This document shows positions 43,075 to 51,909 of a stretch of DNA of 64,000 nt, one piece after another. The stretch is taken from the NCBI RefSeq assembly GCF_014490665.1, contig NZ_CP061038.1, forward strand, positions 1,054,001-1,118,000. Reading direction: 5' to 3'. The translations under genes were made by a program, and so were the position numbers. Position 1 is the stretch's first letter, and every line of letters begins with the position of its first letter. This DNA is from Sphingomonas alpina. Lineage in GTDB: Bacteria; Pseudomonadota; Alphaproteobacteria; Sphingomonadales; Sphingomonadaceae. The notes under the pieces are model-generated. The model was given only the letters and a program-made list of their open reading frames with translations, ran no database searches and was not told the origin of the DNA.

Positions 43075-45176
43075 AGAAACTCCTCCTCGAGAGTCTCGCC
43101 GCCTCGCTGCTGCTCGCTGTGCCGGCATCCGCTTTCGCGGCGACCGAAAGACTGTCGATCCTGTCCAATGGCGAGAAGGTCGGCACGGTCGTCGTCGAGA
43201 CCGAGGGCGATCATGCGGTGGTCGATTATCGGGTCGACAATAATGGCCGCGGCCCGAAGCATCGCGAAGACCTGACCTTTGGCGAAGGCGGCGTTCCGAT
43301 CGCCTGGACGATCAAGGGCACGTCGCTAATGGGCGGCACCGTCGACGAAAGCTACCGCTGGTCGGCCGGCCGCGCGCAGTGGATCAGCCAGGCCGATACG
43401 GGCAGCGCCAGGGCGAAGCGCCCACCGCTCTATGTCGTCAATGACGACAGCCCCTATGCGATCTGGGTCTATGCCCAGGCCGCGCTGGCGCAGCCCGATC
43501 ACAGCATTGCGGTGCTGCCATCGGGCAAAATCTCGCTCGAGAAGCTGCAGACGCTCACGCTGGGCGACGGCGCCGCCGCGACAAAGGTCACCGCCTGGCG
43601 GCTGAACGGCGTGCAGCTCAACCCCAGTTATCTGCTGCTCGACAAGGACCAGAAGCTGTTCGCGCTGTTCGGGCCGTCGGCTGACGGCATCACGATCCGC
43701 GAGGGCTATGAGGCATCGGTGCCGATGCTTGCCCGGCTCGGCGGTGAACTGGAGACCGGGCGCGCGCTCGATCTGCAGCGCAAACTCGCGCACCGCTTCG
43801 ATGTGCCGGTCCGTATCCGCAACGTCCGCATCTTCGATCCGGAGACGGGCAGGCTGTCACCGCTATCGACGGTCGTCGTCATGCGCGACACGATCACCCA
43901 GGTGATCGCTGACGACAGGCTGCCGGCACCCGAGGACGAAGTGCTGATCGATGGCGAGGGCGGCACCGTCTATCCGGGCCTGCACGACATGCATTCGCAT
44001 GCCACCCTACCGTCGGGCCTGATGTATCTCGCCGCTGGCGTCACCGCGACCCGCGACATGGGCAATGACAACAGCTTCCTGCAGAACCTGCTATCGCAGA
44101 TCGACAGCGGCCAGGTGGCGTGGCCGCGCATCGTGCCGAACGGCTTTATCGAAGGACGCAGCGCTTATTCGGCGCGCTACGGCTTCATCCCGTCCTCGAT
44201 CGACGAAGCGCTGAAGGATGTCCGCTGGTACGCCGATCGTGGCTATGCCGAGATCAAGATCTACAATTCGATGAACCCCGACTGGGTGAAGCCGATCGCC
44301 GCCGAAGCGCACCGGCTTGGCCTGAGGGTGACCGGCCATGTCCCTGCCTTCGACACGCCCGACCGGGTGATCGCTGACGGCTATGACTCGATCGCCCATC
44401 TCAACCAGCTGATGCTTGGCTGGATATTGCGGCCCGAGGAGGACAGCCGCACGCCGCTGCGCCTGACCGCGATGTCGCGCGCGGGATCGCTCGATCTGAA
44501 TTCGGAAGCCGTGCAGAAGACGGTGCGGCTGATGAAGCAGCGCGGCGTCGCGCTCGACACCACGGTGGTGATCCTCGAGCAACTTATGATGAGCCGCGCG
44601 GGGCAGGTGCCGATGGGGCAGGAGGATTTCCTGTCGCACATGCCGATCGGCTTCCAACGCTACCGCAAGCGGTCGTTCGTGACGATCGCCGATAAGGCGC
44701 AGGAGGCCGCCTATCAGTCGGGCTATGACAAGATGCTCGAGACGGTCGGCATGCTCCACAAGGCCGGCATCCGCCTGTTGCCGGGCACGGACGACGCGAC
44801 GGGCTTTTCGGTACAGCGCGAGATCGAGCTCTATGTGAAGGCGGGCCTTACCCCGGCCGAAGCGCTGCGTGCCGGCACGCTGGGGGCTGAGGAATTCTTC
44901 GGCCGGACCGACCGGCTGGGCAGCATCGCGCAGGGCAAGCTGGCCGACTTCGTGCTGGTGCCGGGCGATCCGACCAAGGACATCGCCGCGATCCGGCGCC
45001 CGCGCATGGTGATCCGGGGCGGGGCGATCTATTTTCCGTCGGAGATCTACAGCGCGCTGGGCATTACGCCGTTCACCACCGCGCCCACCATCCGCGCGGC
45101 CACCAAGGTCGCCGAGCGCGACGGTGGCGGCGACGCGGTCGGCTTCGGATATGGAGAGCATGTCGATGAGGATTGA
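43071..45176 (+). CDS. Secreted amidohydrolase with large N-terminal domain
   Basis: 701 residues from GTG 43071 (GTGA overlap). Signal peptide (about 1-24, ASAFA|AT). Residues about 25-260 form a beta-rich domain of unknown role (LSILSNGEKVGTVVVETEGDH). The amidohydrolase core (about 265-670) keeps all metal ligands: HDMHSHA (about 305), the candidate bridging Lys in EIKIYNS (about 401), VTGHVPA, SIAHLNQ and LPGTDDA (Asp about 570). It resembles imidazolonepropionase- or prolidase-like amidohydrolases acting on dipeptides. Its periplasmic or surface location beside carboxypeptidases fits a peptide-degradation role. Confidence 0.87.
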   Translation: MKKLLLESLAASLLLAVPASAFAATERLSILSNGEKVGTVVVETEGDHAVVDYRVDNNGRGPKHREDLTFGEGGVPIAWTIKGTSLMGGTVDESYRWSAGRAQWISQADTGSARAKRPPLYVVNDDSPYAIWVYAQAALAQPDHSIAVLPSGKISLEKLQTLTLGDGAAATKVTAWRLNGVQLNPSYLLLDKDQKLFALFGPSADGITIREGYEASVPMLARLGGELETGRALDLQRKLAHRFDVPVRIRNVRIFDPETGRLSPLSTVVVMRDTITQVIADDRLPAPEDEVLIDGEGGTVYPGLHDMHSHATLPSGLMYLAAGVTATRDMGNDNSFLQNLLSQIDSGQVAWPRIVPNGFIEGRSAYSARYGFIPSSIDEALKDVRWYADRGYAEIKIYNSMNPDWVKPIAAEAHRLGLRVTGHVPAFDTPDRVIADGYDSIAHLNQLMLGWILRPEEDSRTPLRLTAMSRAGSLDLNSEAVQKTVRLMKQRGVALDTTVVILEQLMMSRAGQVPMGQEDFLSHMPIGFQRYRKRSFVTIADKAQEAAYQSGYDKMLETVGMLHKAGIRLLPGTDDATGFSVQREIELYVKAGLTPAEALRAGTLGAEEFFGRTDRLGSIAQGKLADFVLVPGDPTKDIAAIRRPRMVIRGGAIYFPSEIYSALGITPFTTAPTIRAATKVAERDGGGDAVGFGYGEHVDED

Positions 45177-46665
45177 TCGTGCGCTGATCGGCCTGGGGCT
45201 GGCGTTCGCCGCGCTACTCGCCGGTCCGGCCCTCGCGGCCCCCGCGCCGGCCGCGCGCGAAACGCCGCAGCCGCGCATCTTCCGATCGGAAGGCCAAGGC
45301 AGCTTCGGTGGGGTTCGGCTTCGCTATGCGGCGGCGGTGGAAGAATATCTGCTGCCCGGCGCGAGCATCTTCCTCACCAGTTATATCCGCAGCGACGTGA
45401 AGGCGCCCCTCACGCGCCCAGTGATCTTCGCCTTCAACGGCGGGCCTGGTTCCGCCTCGATCTGGCTGCACATGGGGCTTATGGGCCCGCGCCGTGTCGA
45501 TTTCGACGATCCGGCCACGGCGCGCACGGTCGCTCCCTTCGCCACCGTCGCCAATCCCGACAGCCCGCTCGACGTCGCCGACATCGTCCTGATCGATCCG
45601 CCGAGCACCGGCTACAGCCGGATCCTGCCGGACGGAAAGGCCGAACAATTCTACGGCACGCAGCAGGACGCGCAGGCGATGGTCGATGTGATGCAGCAAT
45701 GGCTGCGCCGCCACGGCCGGCTTAACGCACCCCGGTACCTGATCTCCGAAAGCTATGGCACGATCCGCGCGGCGGTGATGGCGAAGCTGATGGCCGGCGG
45801 CCCGACCCAGACCGGTGGAATGGACGGCCTGACTCTCAACGGCGTGATCCTGCTCGGCCAGGCGCTGGACATGGGGCGCGGTACCGAGGGCGATGATCGC
45901 CCCTATCTGGGCCTGCTGCCATCACAGGCCGCGACCGCTTGCTATTTCCGCAAGGTCGCGGCCGGCTGTACGCCGCAAGGACAGGCCGAGGCGGCCCGGC
46001 GGTTCATCGACGCAAGCTATCTGCCGGCGCTCTACGCCGGATCGCGGTTGCCCGCCGACCGCAAGGCCGAGGTCGCACGCCAGATGTCGGCGCTGATCGG
46101 CATATCCGAAAGGGACATCCTTGCCAGCGACCTGCGGATTTCGGGCGCGGCCTTCGCAAAACTGCTGCTCGCCGATCGTGGCCAGCGGGTCGGTCTCTAT
46201 GACGCGCGCTTCGTACTGCCGTTGCAGGGGGCGGGCAGTGATCCGGTCGCCGACGATCCGGCGATGGGACAATATGTCCCGGGCTTTGCCGCGGCCTGGA
46301 ACGACTATGCCGTGACGACGCTCAAGGTCGATCTCGATACGCCCTATCAGCCGATCGCCTTTCGCGACGTCAACGCACGCTGGGATTATGGCTCCGGCGC
46401 GGGCGTGCCGCTGGGCCGGAATTTCGCGGTGGATCTCGCCGCGGCGATGAACCGCAACCCGGCGATGCGGCTGATGGTCGGCACGGGTTATTACGACCTC
46501 GTCACGCCGCTCGGCACCGCCGAATATACGCTGACCCATGCCGGAGTGCCGCTGGGCGCCACCAGCTTCCATGCCTATCCGTCGGGGCATATGCCTTATC
46601 TCGGCGCCGAGGCGCGCACCGCGCTGATCCGCGATATCCGCGCCTTTGTCGGCGGCGGCAAGTGA
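45166..46665 (+). CDS. Second secreted S10 serine carboxypeptidase-like protein
   Basis: 499 residues from ATG 45166 (GGAG 9 bases upstream; ATG 45160 is an alternative); it overlaps the amidohydrolase end. Signal peptide to about 26 (GPALAAP). Oxyanion FNGGPGSASIWLH is canonical here. The nucleophile is in ISESYGTIRA (Ser about 200), where the usual first Gly is Ser; Asp in GTGYYDLVTP (about 446) and His in YPSGHMPY (about 479). It differs enough from the 40.6 kb copy to suggest different specificity, not recent duplication. Confidence 0.9.
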   Translation: MRIDRALIGLGLAFAALLAGPALAAPAPAARETPQPRIFRSEGQGSFGGVRLRYAAAVEEYLLPGASIFLTSYIRSDVKAPLTRPVIFAFNGGPGSASIWLHMGLMGPRRVDFDDPATARTVAPFATVANPDSPLDVADIVLIDPPSTGYSRILPDGKAEQFYGTQQDAQAMVDVMQQWLRRHGRLNAPRYLISESYGTIRAAVMAKLMAGGPTQTGGMDGLTLNGVILLGQALDMGRGTEGDDRPYLGLLPSQAATACYFRKVAAGCTPQGQAEAARRFIDASYLPALYAGSRLPADRKAEVARQMSALIGISERDILASDLRISGAAFAKLLLADRGQRVGLYDARFVLPLQGAGSDPVADDPAMGQYVPGFAAAWNDYAVTTLKVDLDTPYQPIAFRDVNARWDYGSGAGVPLGRNFAVDLAAAMNRNPAMRLMVGTGYYDLVTPLGTAEYTLTHAGVPLGATSFHAYPSGHMPYLGAEARTALIRDIRAFVGGGK

Positions 46666-47996
46666 GCTCCGCGATCGAACGTGCCACCCTGCGCAAGAGC
46701 GTCGGGCTGGTCGGCGTCGTCACCTTCGGCGCCGGTACTGCGATCGGCGTCTCGATCTTCTCGATCCTCCAGCCGACCGCGCAGGTCGCCGGGTCGGGCC
46801 TGCTCGCCGCGATCGGCGTGGCGGCACTGCCGATGCTCGTGTTCGCGGCGGTCTATGCCTATCTCGGTTCGGCGCTGCCGGTGTCGGGGGCGTCCTATGA
46901 ATGGCCGACCCGTTTCATCCATCCCGGCGTCGGTTTCATCATCGCCTGGCTGCGGATCATCTCCAATGTCGGGGCGTTGACCATCCTGTCGCAAGTGATG
47001 GTCAGTTATCTCGCGATGGTCGTTCCCCTGCCGGTGAAGCCCGTCATGGCGGTGGCGATCACGGCGATCTTCGCGCTCAACTATATCGGCGTATCGATAG
47101 CTGCGAAGGTGCAGACGCAATTGATGGCGCTGCTGCTGATCATCCTCGCGATCTTCGTCGCAACCGGCCTGCCACATTTCGATGCCGCGTTGGTCGGCAA
47201 TCCGCTCGATACGCAGCCGCTGGCGATCCTCGCGGTCGTACCGCTGATGATCAGCCTGTTTCTGGGCATCGAATCCGCCGTCGAGATCGGCGAAGAGGTG
47301 CGCGACGCGCGGCGCAACGTGCCGCTGGGTATCGCGCTGGCGATCGGCCTGACCGCCATCGTCTACGGCCTTGTCGCCGTCACCGCGCTCGGTCTGGTCG
47401 GGCCGGAAAAGCTTGCCGCGAGCCAGGCGCCGCTGCTCGACGCATCGAAAGTCGTACTGGGCGATCTGGCGATCCCCCTGATCGTCGGGGCGGCATTCTT
47501 CTCGATCATCAAGTCGATGAACGCGGCGGCGCTCACTTTCTCGCGCAGCCTGTTCGCCATGGGCCGCAACGGTGCGCTGCCGCGCGCGATCGGCGCGGTG
47601 CATCCGCGCTTCGGCACACCGCACGGGGCGATCCTGTTCGGCTATGTCTGCGCGATGTTCGGCCTGTTGCTGCCGCCGAGCCTCATCTTCCTGCTGCTCG
47701 CGGTCAATATCCCGACGATGCTCAAATATATGGCCTGCTCCTATTCGGCGACCGTCGTGGCGCGGCGCCATCCCGACATCCACGCCCGCTCGACGATCCC
47801 GCTGTCGCGCAGGGCGGTCGTGGTGCTGGGCTATGCCGGCATGGTCTGCGCGCTGCTGGTCGGGATATTCGGGATCGAGGCCGATCCGCGCCCCTATCTG
47901 CTGGTCGGTGGCTGGCTGGTCATCGGCCTGGCCTATTGGTTCCTGAAAGGCCGCAAGGGCGGTTCGGGCAATACCAAGCGCGATTTGGCCGAATAA
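46662..47996 (+). CDS. APC family amino acid permease
   Basis: 444 residues from GTG 46662, overlapping the carboxypeptidase stop (GTGA). Twelve predicted helices; TM1 holds the unwound substrate motif GVVTFGAGTAIGVSIFS (about 17-33) and the family Glu-rich loop GIESAVEIGEEVRDARRNVP (about 205). It imports an amino acid with H+ or Na+. Placed after extracellular peptidases and before an aminotransferase, it is the likely uptake route for their product. Confidence 0.9.
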   Translation: MSSAIERATLRKSVGLVGVVTFGAGTAIGVSIFSILQPTAQVAGSGLLAAIGVAALPMLVFAAVYAYLGSALPVSGASYEWPTRFIHPGVGFIIAWLRIISNVGALTILSQVMVSYLAMVVPLPVKPVMAVAITAIFALNYIGVSIAAKVQTQLMALLLIILAIFVATGLPHFDAALVGNPLDTQPLAILAVVPLMISLFLGIESAVEIGEEVRDARRNVPLGIALAIGLTAIVYGLVAVTALGLVGPEKLAASQAPLLDASKVVLGDLAIPLIVGAAFFSIIKSMNAAALTFSRSLFAMGRNGALPRAIGAVHPRFGTPHGAILFGYVCAMFGLLLPPSLIFLLLAVNIPTMLKYMACSYSATVVARRHPDIHARSTIPLSRRAVVVLGYAGMVCALLVGIFGIEADPRPYLLVGGWLVIGLAYWFLKGRKGGSGNTKRDLAE

Positions 47997-48077
47997 GCGA
48001 TCAAATTATGCGGAATGGCGATCCAGTCGTCCGAGATAGAATAATTAGTGCCTGCCGCCGCCGGTAGAGAGGACGCC

Positions 48078-49268
48078 ATGTCTGGAGAAGAAAATATGCC
48101 GGCGTCGGTGACGACACTTCCCGAAGATGGAAGCTATGCGCAATGGGTCCGCGGCGCACTCGCCAAGGCCCGCGCTCATGACGGGCAAACCGTCAGCCTG
48201 TTCGAAAGTTCGGTGCCCGAACCGCGCGAATTGTTGCGCACCACCGTGCTGGCAGCGGTCGAGCCGACCTTCTCACGCTATTATGTCAGTGCCTTTGGCG
48301 ACGGCAATCCTCTCGTTCGCGACATGCTGGCTGAACGCTATGCGGTTGAGCGCGATCAGGTGCTGTGCACGACCGGCGCCACCGGCGGACTTTCGCTGAT
48401 CTACCGTGCCTTCGTCCGGCCGGGCGACCATGTACTCGTCGAGACGCCGGGCTTCGATCTGTTCCGTCACCTTGCCGAAGCGTCCGGGGCTGTGGTCGAC
48501 ACCTTCCAGCGCAGCGGCGATCGCTTCGCCATCGATGTGGCCGAGGTCGAGGCCCGGCTGCGGCCCGACACCCGGCTGATCGTGCTGTCCGATCTGCACA
48601 ACCCATCGGGCATGGCGATTTCCGAGGACAGGATGCGCGCTCTGGCGGCGCTGGCCGAACGGCGCGGCGTCCTGCTCGTGGTCGACGAAGTCTATCGCGA
48701 CTATATCCCGGAGCAGCGACGCCCTCAGGCGGCCGCCGCGCTGTCCCCGGCGGTCATCAGCCTTTCGAGCCTCACCAAGATCTACGGCCTGGGCGTATTG
48801 CGCTGCGGCTGGATCGTCGGCGCGATGGACGTGATGGAGCGGCTTCGCCAGCTGAACGGCCGCATCGAATTCGGCATGTCGACGCTGTCGCACGCCGTTG
48901 CCGCGCATGTGCTGGCGGACAGCAGCGCCTTTGATCAGCATTCACGAGACTATGTCGCGCAGTGCCGTCCGCGCTTCCAGTCGTGGTTCGATGGCATGGT
49001 CGCCGAGGGGCTGATGGCTGGCGTGCTGCCCCAGGACGGCTGCATCTGCTTTCCGTCGCTGCCCGGCGTCGCGGACACCCGTGCCTTTTCCGAATGGCTG
49101 ATCGCACGGTCGGGTGTGATCGTCGCGCCGGGTGAATATTTCGGAGCGCCGGGTCATGTCCGGATCGGCTTCTGCCAGGAGGGCGACAAGCTGGACGCCG
49201 GCTTGCGCGGCCTGGAGGAAGGCCTGCGCGCATATGTCCGGCAGCCCCAGGCCGTCGGCGCGAATTGA
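48078..49268 (+). CDS. Class I/II PLP aminotransferase
   Basis: 396 residues from ATG 48078 (GAGAGG upstream); ATG 48096 with GGAGAAG is also possible. Fold-type I: SRYYVSAFGDGNPLVRDMLAERY (about 66-88), TTGATGGLSLIYRAF, HNPSGMAIS (about 174), DEVYRDYI (about 205), and the PLP lysine in SLSSLTKIYGLGVLRCGW (about 239). It resembles kynurenine/valine-pyruvate-type aminotransferases of broad range. It is separated from the permease by 81 bases that hold a TTATGC motif, so it may start a new transcript within the cluster. Confidence 0.88.
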   Translation: MSGEENMPASVTTLPEDGSYAQWVRGALAKARAHDGQTVSLFESSVPEPRELLRTTVLAAVEPTFSRYYVSAFGDGNPLVRDMLAERYAVERDQVLCTTGATGGLSLIYRAFVRPGDHVLVETPGFDLFRHLAEASGAVVDTFQRSGDRFAIDVAEVEARLRPDTRLIVLSDLHNPSGMAISEDRMRALAALAERRGVLLVVDEVYRDYIPEQRRPQAAAALSPAVISLSSLTKIYGLGVLRCGWIVGAMDVMERLRQLNGRIEFGMSTLSHAVAAHVLADSSAFDQHSRDYVAQCRPRFQSWFDGMVAEGLMAGVLPQDGCICFPSLPGVADTRAFSEWLIARSGVIVAPGEYFGAPGHVRIGFCQEGDKLDAGLRGLEEGLRAYVRQPQAVGAN

Positions 49269-49539
49269 CCGGCCTGAGCAGAGGCCGGCGCGGTCGGGCA
49301 AACTTGATCCAACTCGGTCGTAATCGGCGAAAGTTTATGCACGAAGCCGCCCGGCGACCTCGAATCAGAATAAATATGACGGCGGTGCACGGGTAATCTG
49401 CGGATGTCTTGATGAGGGATGTTCGCCGGAAGCGACGATGACAATCGCGTTTCGGGTGGGCGGCAAAAAGAGGCTTCGGAACCGGATGTAGACGGTCTCA
49501 CCAGGGACCCGGATCCGCGGATTTAGGGGGATACGAAGA
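49269..49539. other. Promoter region before the TonB receptor
   Basis: 271 bases without a gene. It holds a TTTATGCA copy of the motif seen before the carboxypeptidase and aminotransferase genes (about 49334-49341), and an AT-rich patch at 49364-49378. The receptor promoter should be here. Confidence 0.4.
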
Positions 49540-51813
49540 ATGAAAGATGTGAAACACACCATCTCCATCTCGGCGGCGGTCATCGCGCTGGCGGTGTCGA
49601 TGCCGGCGGTCGCCCAGGAGGCGCCGCCCGCCGACGACAATTCGGCCGGCGATATCATCGTCACCGCACAGAAGCGCGCCGAGCGCCTGATCGACGTGCC
49701 GGTCGCCATCTCCGCGATCTCGGCGGACACGCTGACCTCGCAGAACATCAATCGTCTGTCGGAATATTTCGACCGTGTGCCGGGTCTCCAATATTCGAAC
49801 CAGCGCGTGTCGGGCCTGGCGCTGCGCGGCGTCACCACCGGCGGCGCGACCGCGCCGACCGTCGCGCTGCTCGTCGACGACATCCAGTTCGGCGGCACCA
49901 CCGGTACCGGCCAGCCGCCGCTTCCCGATTTCGATGCCAGCGCGGTCAGCCGGGTCGAAGTGCTGCGCGGCCCACAGGGTACGCTCTATGGCGCGTCGAG
50001 CCTTGGCGGCCTGATCAAATATGTGCTCAAGGAACCCGATACCAACGCGTTCTCCGGCCGCATCGAGCTTGGCGGCACCTCCATCGCGCATGGCGGCACC
50101 GGCTATGCGGCACGCGGCTCGGTCAACATCCCGGTCACCGACTGGCTGGCGATTGCTGGCAGCGGCTTCAAGCGTGAAGACGCACCCTATCTGGACAACG
50201 CCAATCCCGCCGCGCTGAAGGCGAAGGACGTCAACACCCGTGACGTCTGGGGCTTTCGTGGCGCCGCGCTGATCAAACCGGCCGATAATTTCCGCATCAT
50301 ATTGTCGGCGCTCCACCAGAAGCAGGACGCGATGAACAGCGACCTGGCGATCACCGCGGGCGGTGTTCCGGTCTGCAGAGCATGCACGCTTGCCACCTCG
50401 CCCACGCGAGCGACGGCGGTGACGACATTCGAGCCGGTCTATGGCGACCTGACGATCAACTCGCTCGATTCGATCAACAACTCGAAATTCCAGCTCTACT
50501 CGGCGCGCGGCGAGCTCGAACTCGGTGGTGTGACCATCACCTCGATCAGCGCTTGGAGCCGTGCGGACAATGTCATTACCAGCGATGTGACCAACGTCTT
50601 CGGCGGTCTGTTGCGGGCAGTCTATGGTCTATCGACGGCACCGACCGTGCAGATCGCCAATGCCGACCAGACGCATAAATTCTCGCAGGAACTGCGTTTC
50701 GGCGGCGATTTCGGCACCAGCTTCAGCTGGCTCGCCGGCGGCTTCTACACCGTCGAACATGCCGCGACCAACCAGACGCTGATCGCGACGGGCAGTCTCA
50801 ATGCAACGCCCTATGTCGGCACCGGTCCCGGCACCTATCGCGAATATGCCGGTTTCGCCGATCTCACCTGGCACGCGACCGACAAGCTCGATGTCCAGGT
50901 TGGCGGCCGTTATGCGCACAACAAGCAGCACAATGAGTCGACCCTCGACACCTCGCCGCAGACCGCTCCGGTCTTCGGTTCGGGCACGACGATCGCCGAT
51001 TCGAGCGACAGTGCCTTCACCTGGCTGATCTCGCCGAGCTATCATTTCTCGCGCGACATCATCGCTTATATCCGCGTCGCGAGCGGCTATCGTCCGGGCG
51101 GCCCAAACATCGCGGCGCCGCCATCGGTGCCGCAGTCCTTCGGCTCGGATACGGTCGTGAACTATGAATTCGGCTTCAAGGGCAAGGTCATTCCCGGCGT
51201 CCTGACGCTTGATGCCTCGCTGTTCCAGATCGACTGGAAAAATATCCAGCTGCAGGGCACCGATTCGATCAGTTCGCTCACCTTCCTTGCCAATGGCAGC
51301 AAGGCACGCAGCCGGGGCCTGGAATTCGCGGCAAACCTCACGCCCTGGCGGGGCATGGCCATCGATGCGAGCCTGACGTTTACCGATGCGACCCTGACCC
51401 AGGATCTGCCGACGCTCGCCGGTGCCACCGGGCTGAGCGGGCTGGCGGGTGACCGCCTGCCATTCTCGGCAAAGGTCGCGGGTAACGTCAACGTGCAGCA
51501 GACGTTCGATCTGTCCGACTCGCTCGAAGGCACCCTGGGCCTCACGGCCATCTATCTCGGTGATCGTGCCAGCACCTTCGTGACGAACGCCGCGAACGCG
51601 ACCCGTCCGCGCATCCTGATGCCTGAATACACCACGGTCGATATCCGTGCCGGTCTGACCTATGATCGGGTCTGGAGCGTCAACCTCTACACCCGCAACC
51701 TGTTCGACAAGCGCGGCGTCGCCGCTGCGGACAATCGCAACGGCGTCAATGTGCCGACCGCGCTGTTCATCCAGCCGCGCACCATCGGCATAACCCTGGC
51801 GCGATCGTTCTGA
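49540..51813 (+). CDS. TonB-dependent receptor of the peptide cluster
   Basis: 757 residues. Signal peptide to about 26 (MPAVAQE), TonB box DIIVTAQKRAERLIDVPVAIS (about 38-58), plug to about 180 (FDRVPGLQYSNQRVSGLALRG, RVEVLRGPQGTLYGASSLGG), then the barrel ending TIGITLARSF with a terminal Phe. The AQKRAERL..VPVAISAI start is typical of sphingomonad receptors placed with catabolic clusters. Given its neighbours it probably brings oligopeptides or a peptide-derived compound into the periplasm; the substrate is not proven. Confidence 0.93.
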   Translation: MKDVKHTISISAAVIALAVSMPAVAQEAPPADDNSAGDIIVTAQKRAERLIDVPVAISAISADTLTSQNINRLSEYFDRVPGLQYSNQRVSGLALRGVTTGGATAPTVALLVDDIQFGGTTGTGQPPLPDFDASAVSRVEVLRGPQGTLYGASSLGGLIKYVLKEPDTNAFSGRIELGGTSIAHGGTGYAARGSVNIPVTDWLAIAGSGFKREDAPYLDNANPAALKAKDVNTRDVWGFRGAALIKPADNFRIILSALHQKQDAMNSDLAITAGGVPVCRACTLATSPTRATAVTTFEPVYGDLTINSLDSINNSKFQLYSARGELELGGVTITSISAWSRADNVITSDVTNVFGGLLRAVYGLSTAPTVQIANADQTHKFSQELRFGGDFGTSFSWLAGGFYTVEHAATNQTLIATGSLNATPYVGTGPGTYREYAGFADLTWHATDKLDVQVGGRYAHNKQHNESTLDTSPQTAPVFGSGTTIADSSDSAFTWLISPSYHFSRDIIAYIRVASGYRPGGPNIAAPPSVPQSFGSDTVVNYEFGFKGKVIPGVLTLDASLFQIDWKNIQLQGTDSISSLTFLANGSKARSRGLEFAANLTPWRGMAIDASLTFTDATLTQDLPTLAGATGLSGLAGDRLPFSAKVAGNVNVQQTFDLSDSLEGTLGLTAIYLGDRASTFVTNAANATRPRILMPEYTTVDIRAGLTYDRVWSVNLYTRNLFDKRGVAAADNRNGVNVPTALFIQPRTIGITLARSF

Positions 51814-51848
51814 TCATGGCGGGCGGCGATCGCGCTTCATGATATCGA

Positions 51849-51883
51849 GATGCGCAGGGCCCCCGGTCCTGCGCATCTTTTTT
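51849..51883 (+). terminator. Rho-independent terminator after the TonB receptor
   Basis: GATGCGCAGG (51849-51858) pairs with CCTGCGCATC (51868-51877) around a 9-nt loop, followed by a run of T to 51883. It lies 36 bases past the receptor stop and only 27 bases before the metallopeptidase start, so that gene depends on read-through or a promoter overlapping the hairpin. Confidence 0.85.
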
Positions 51884-51909
51884 GGTACGGATATGATCGA
51901 GGTGGACCG

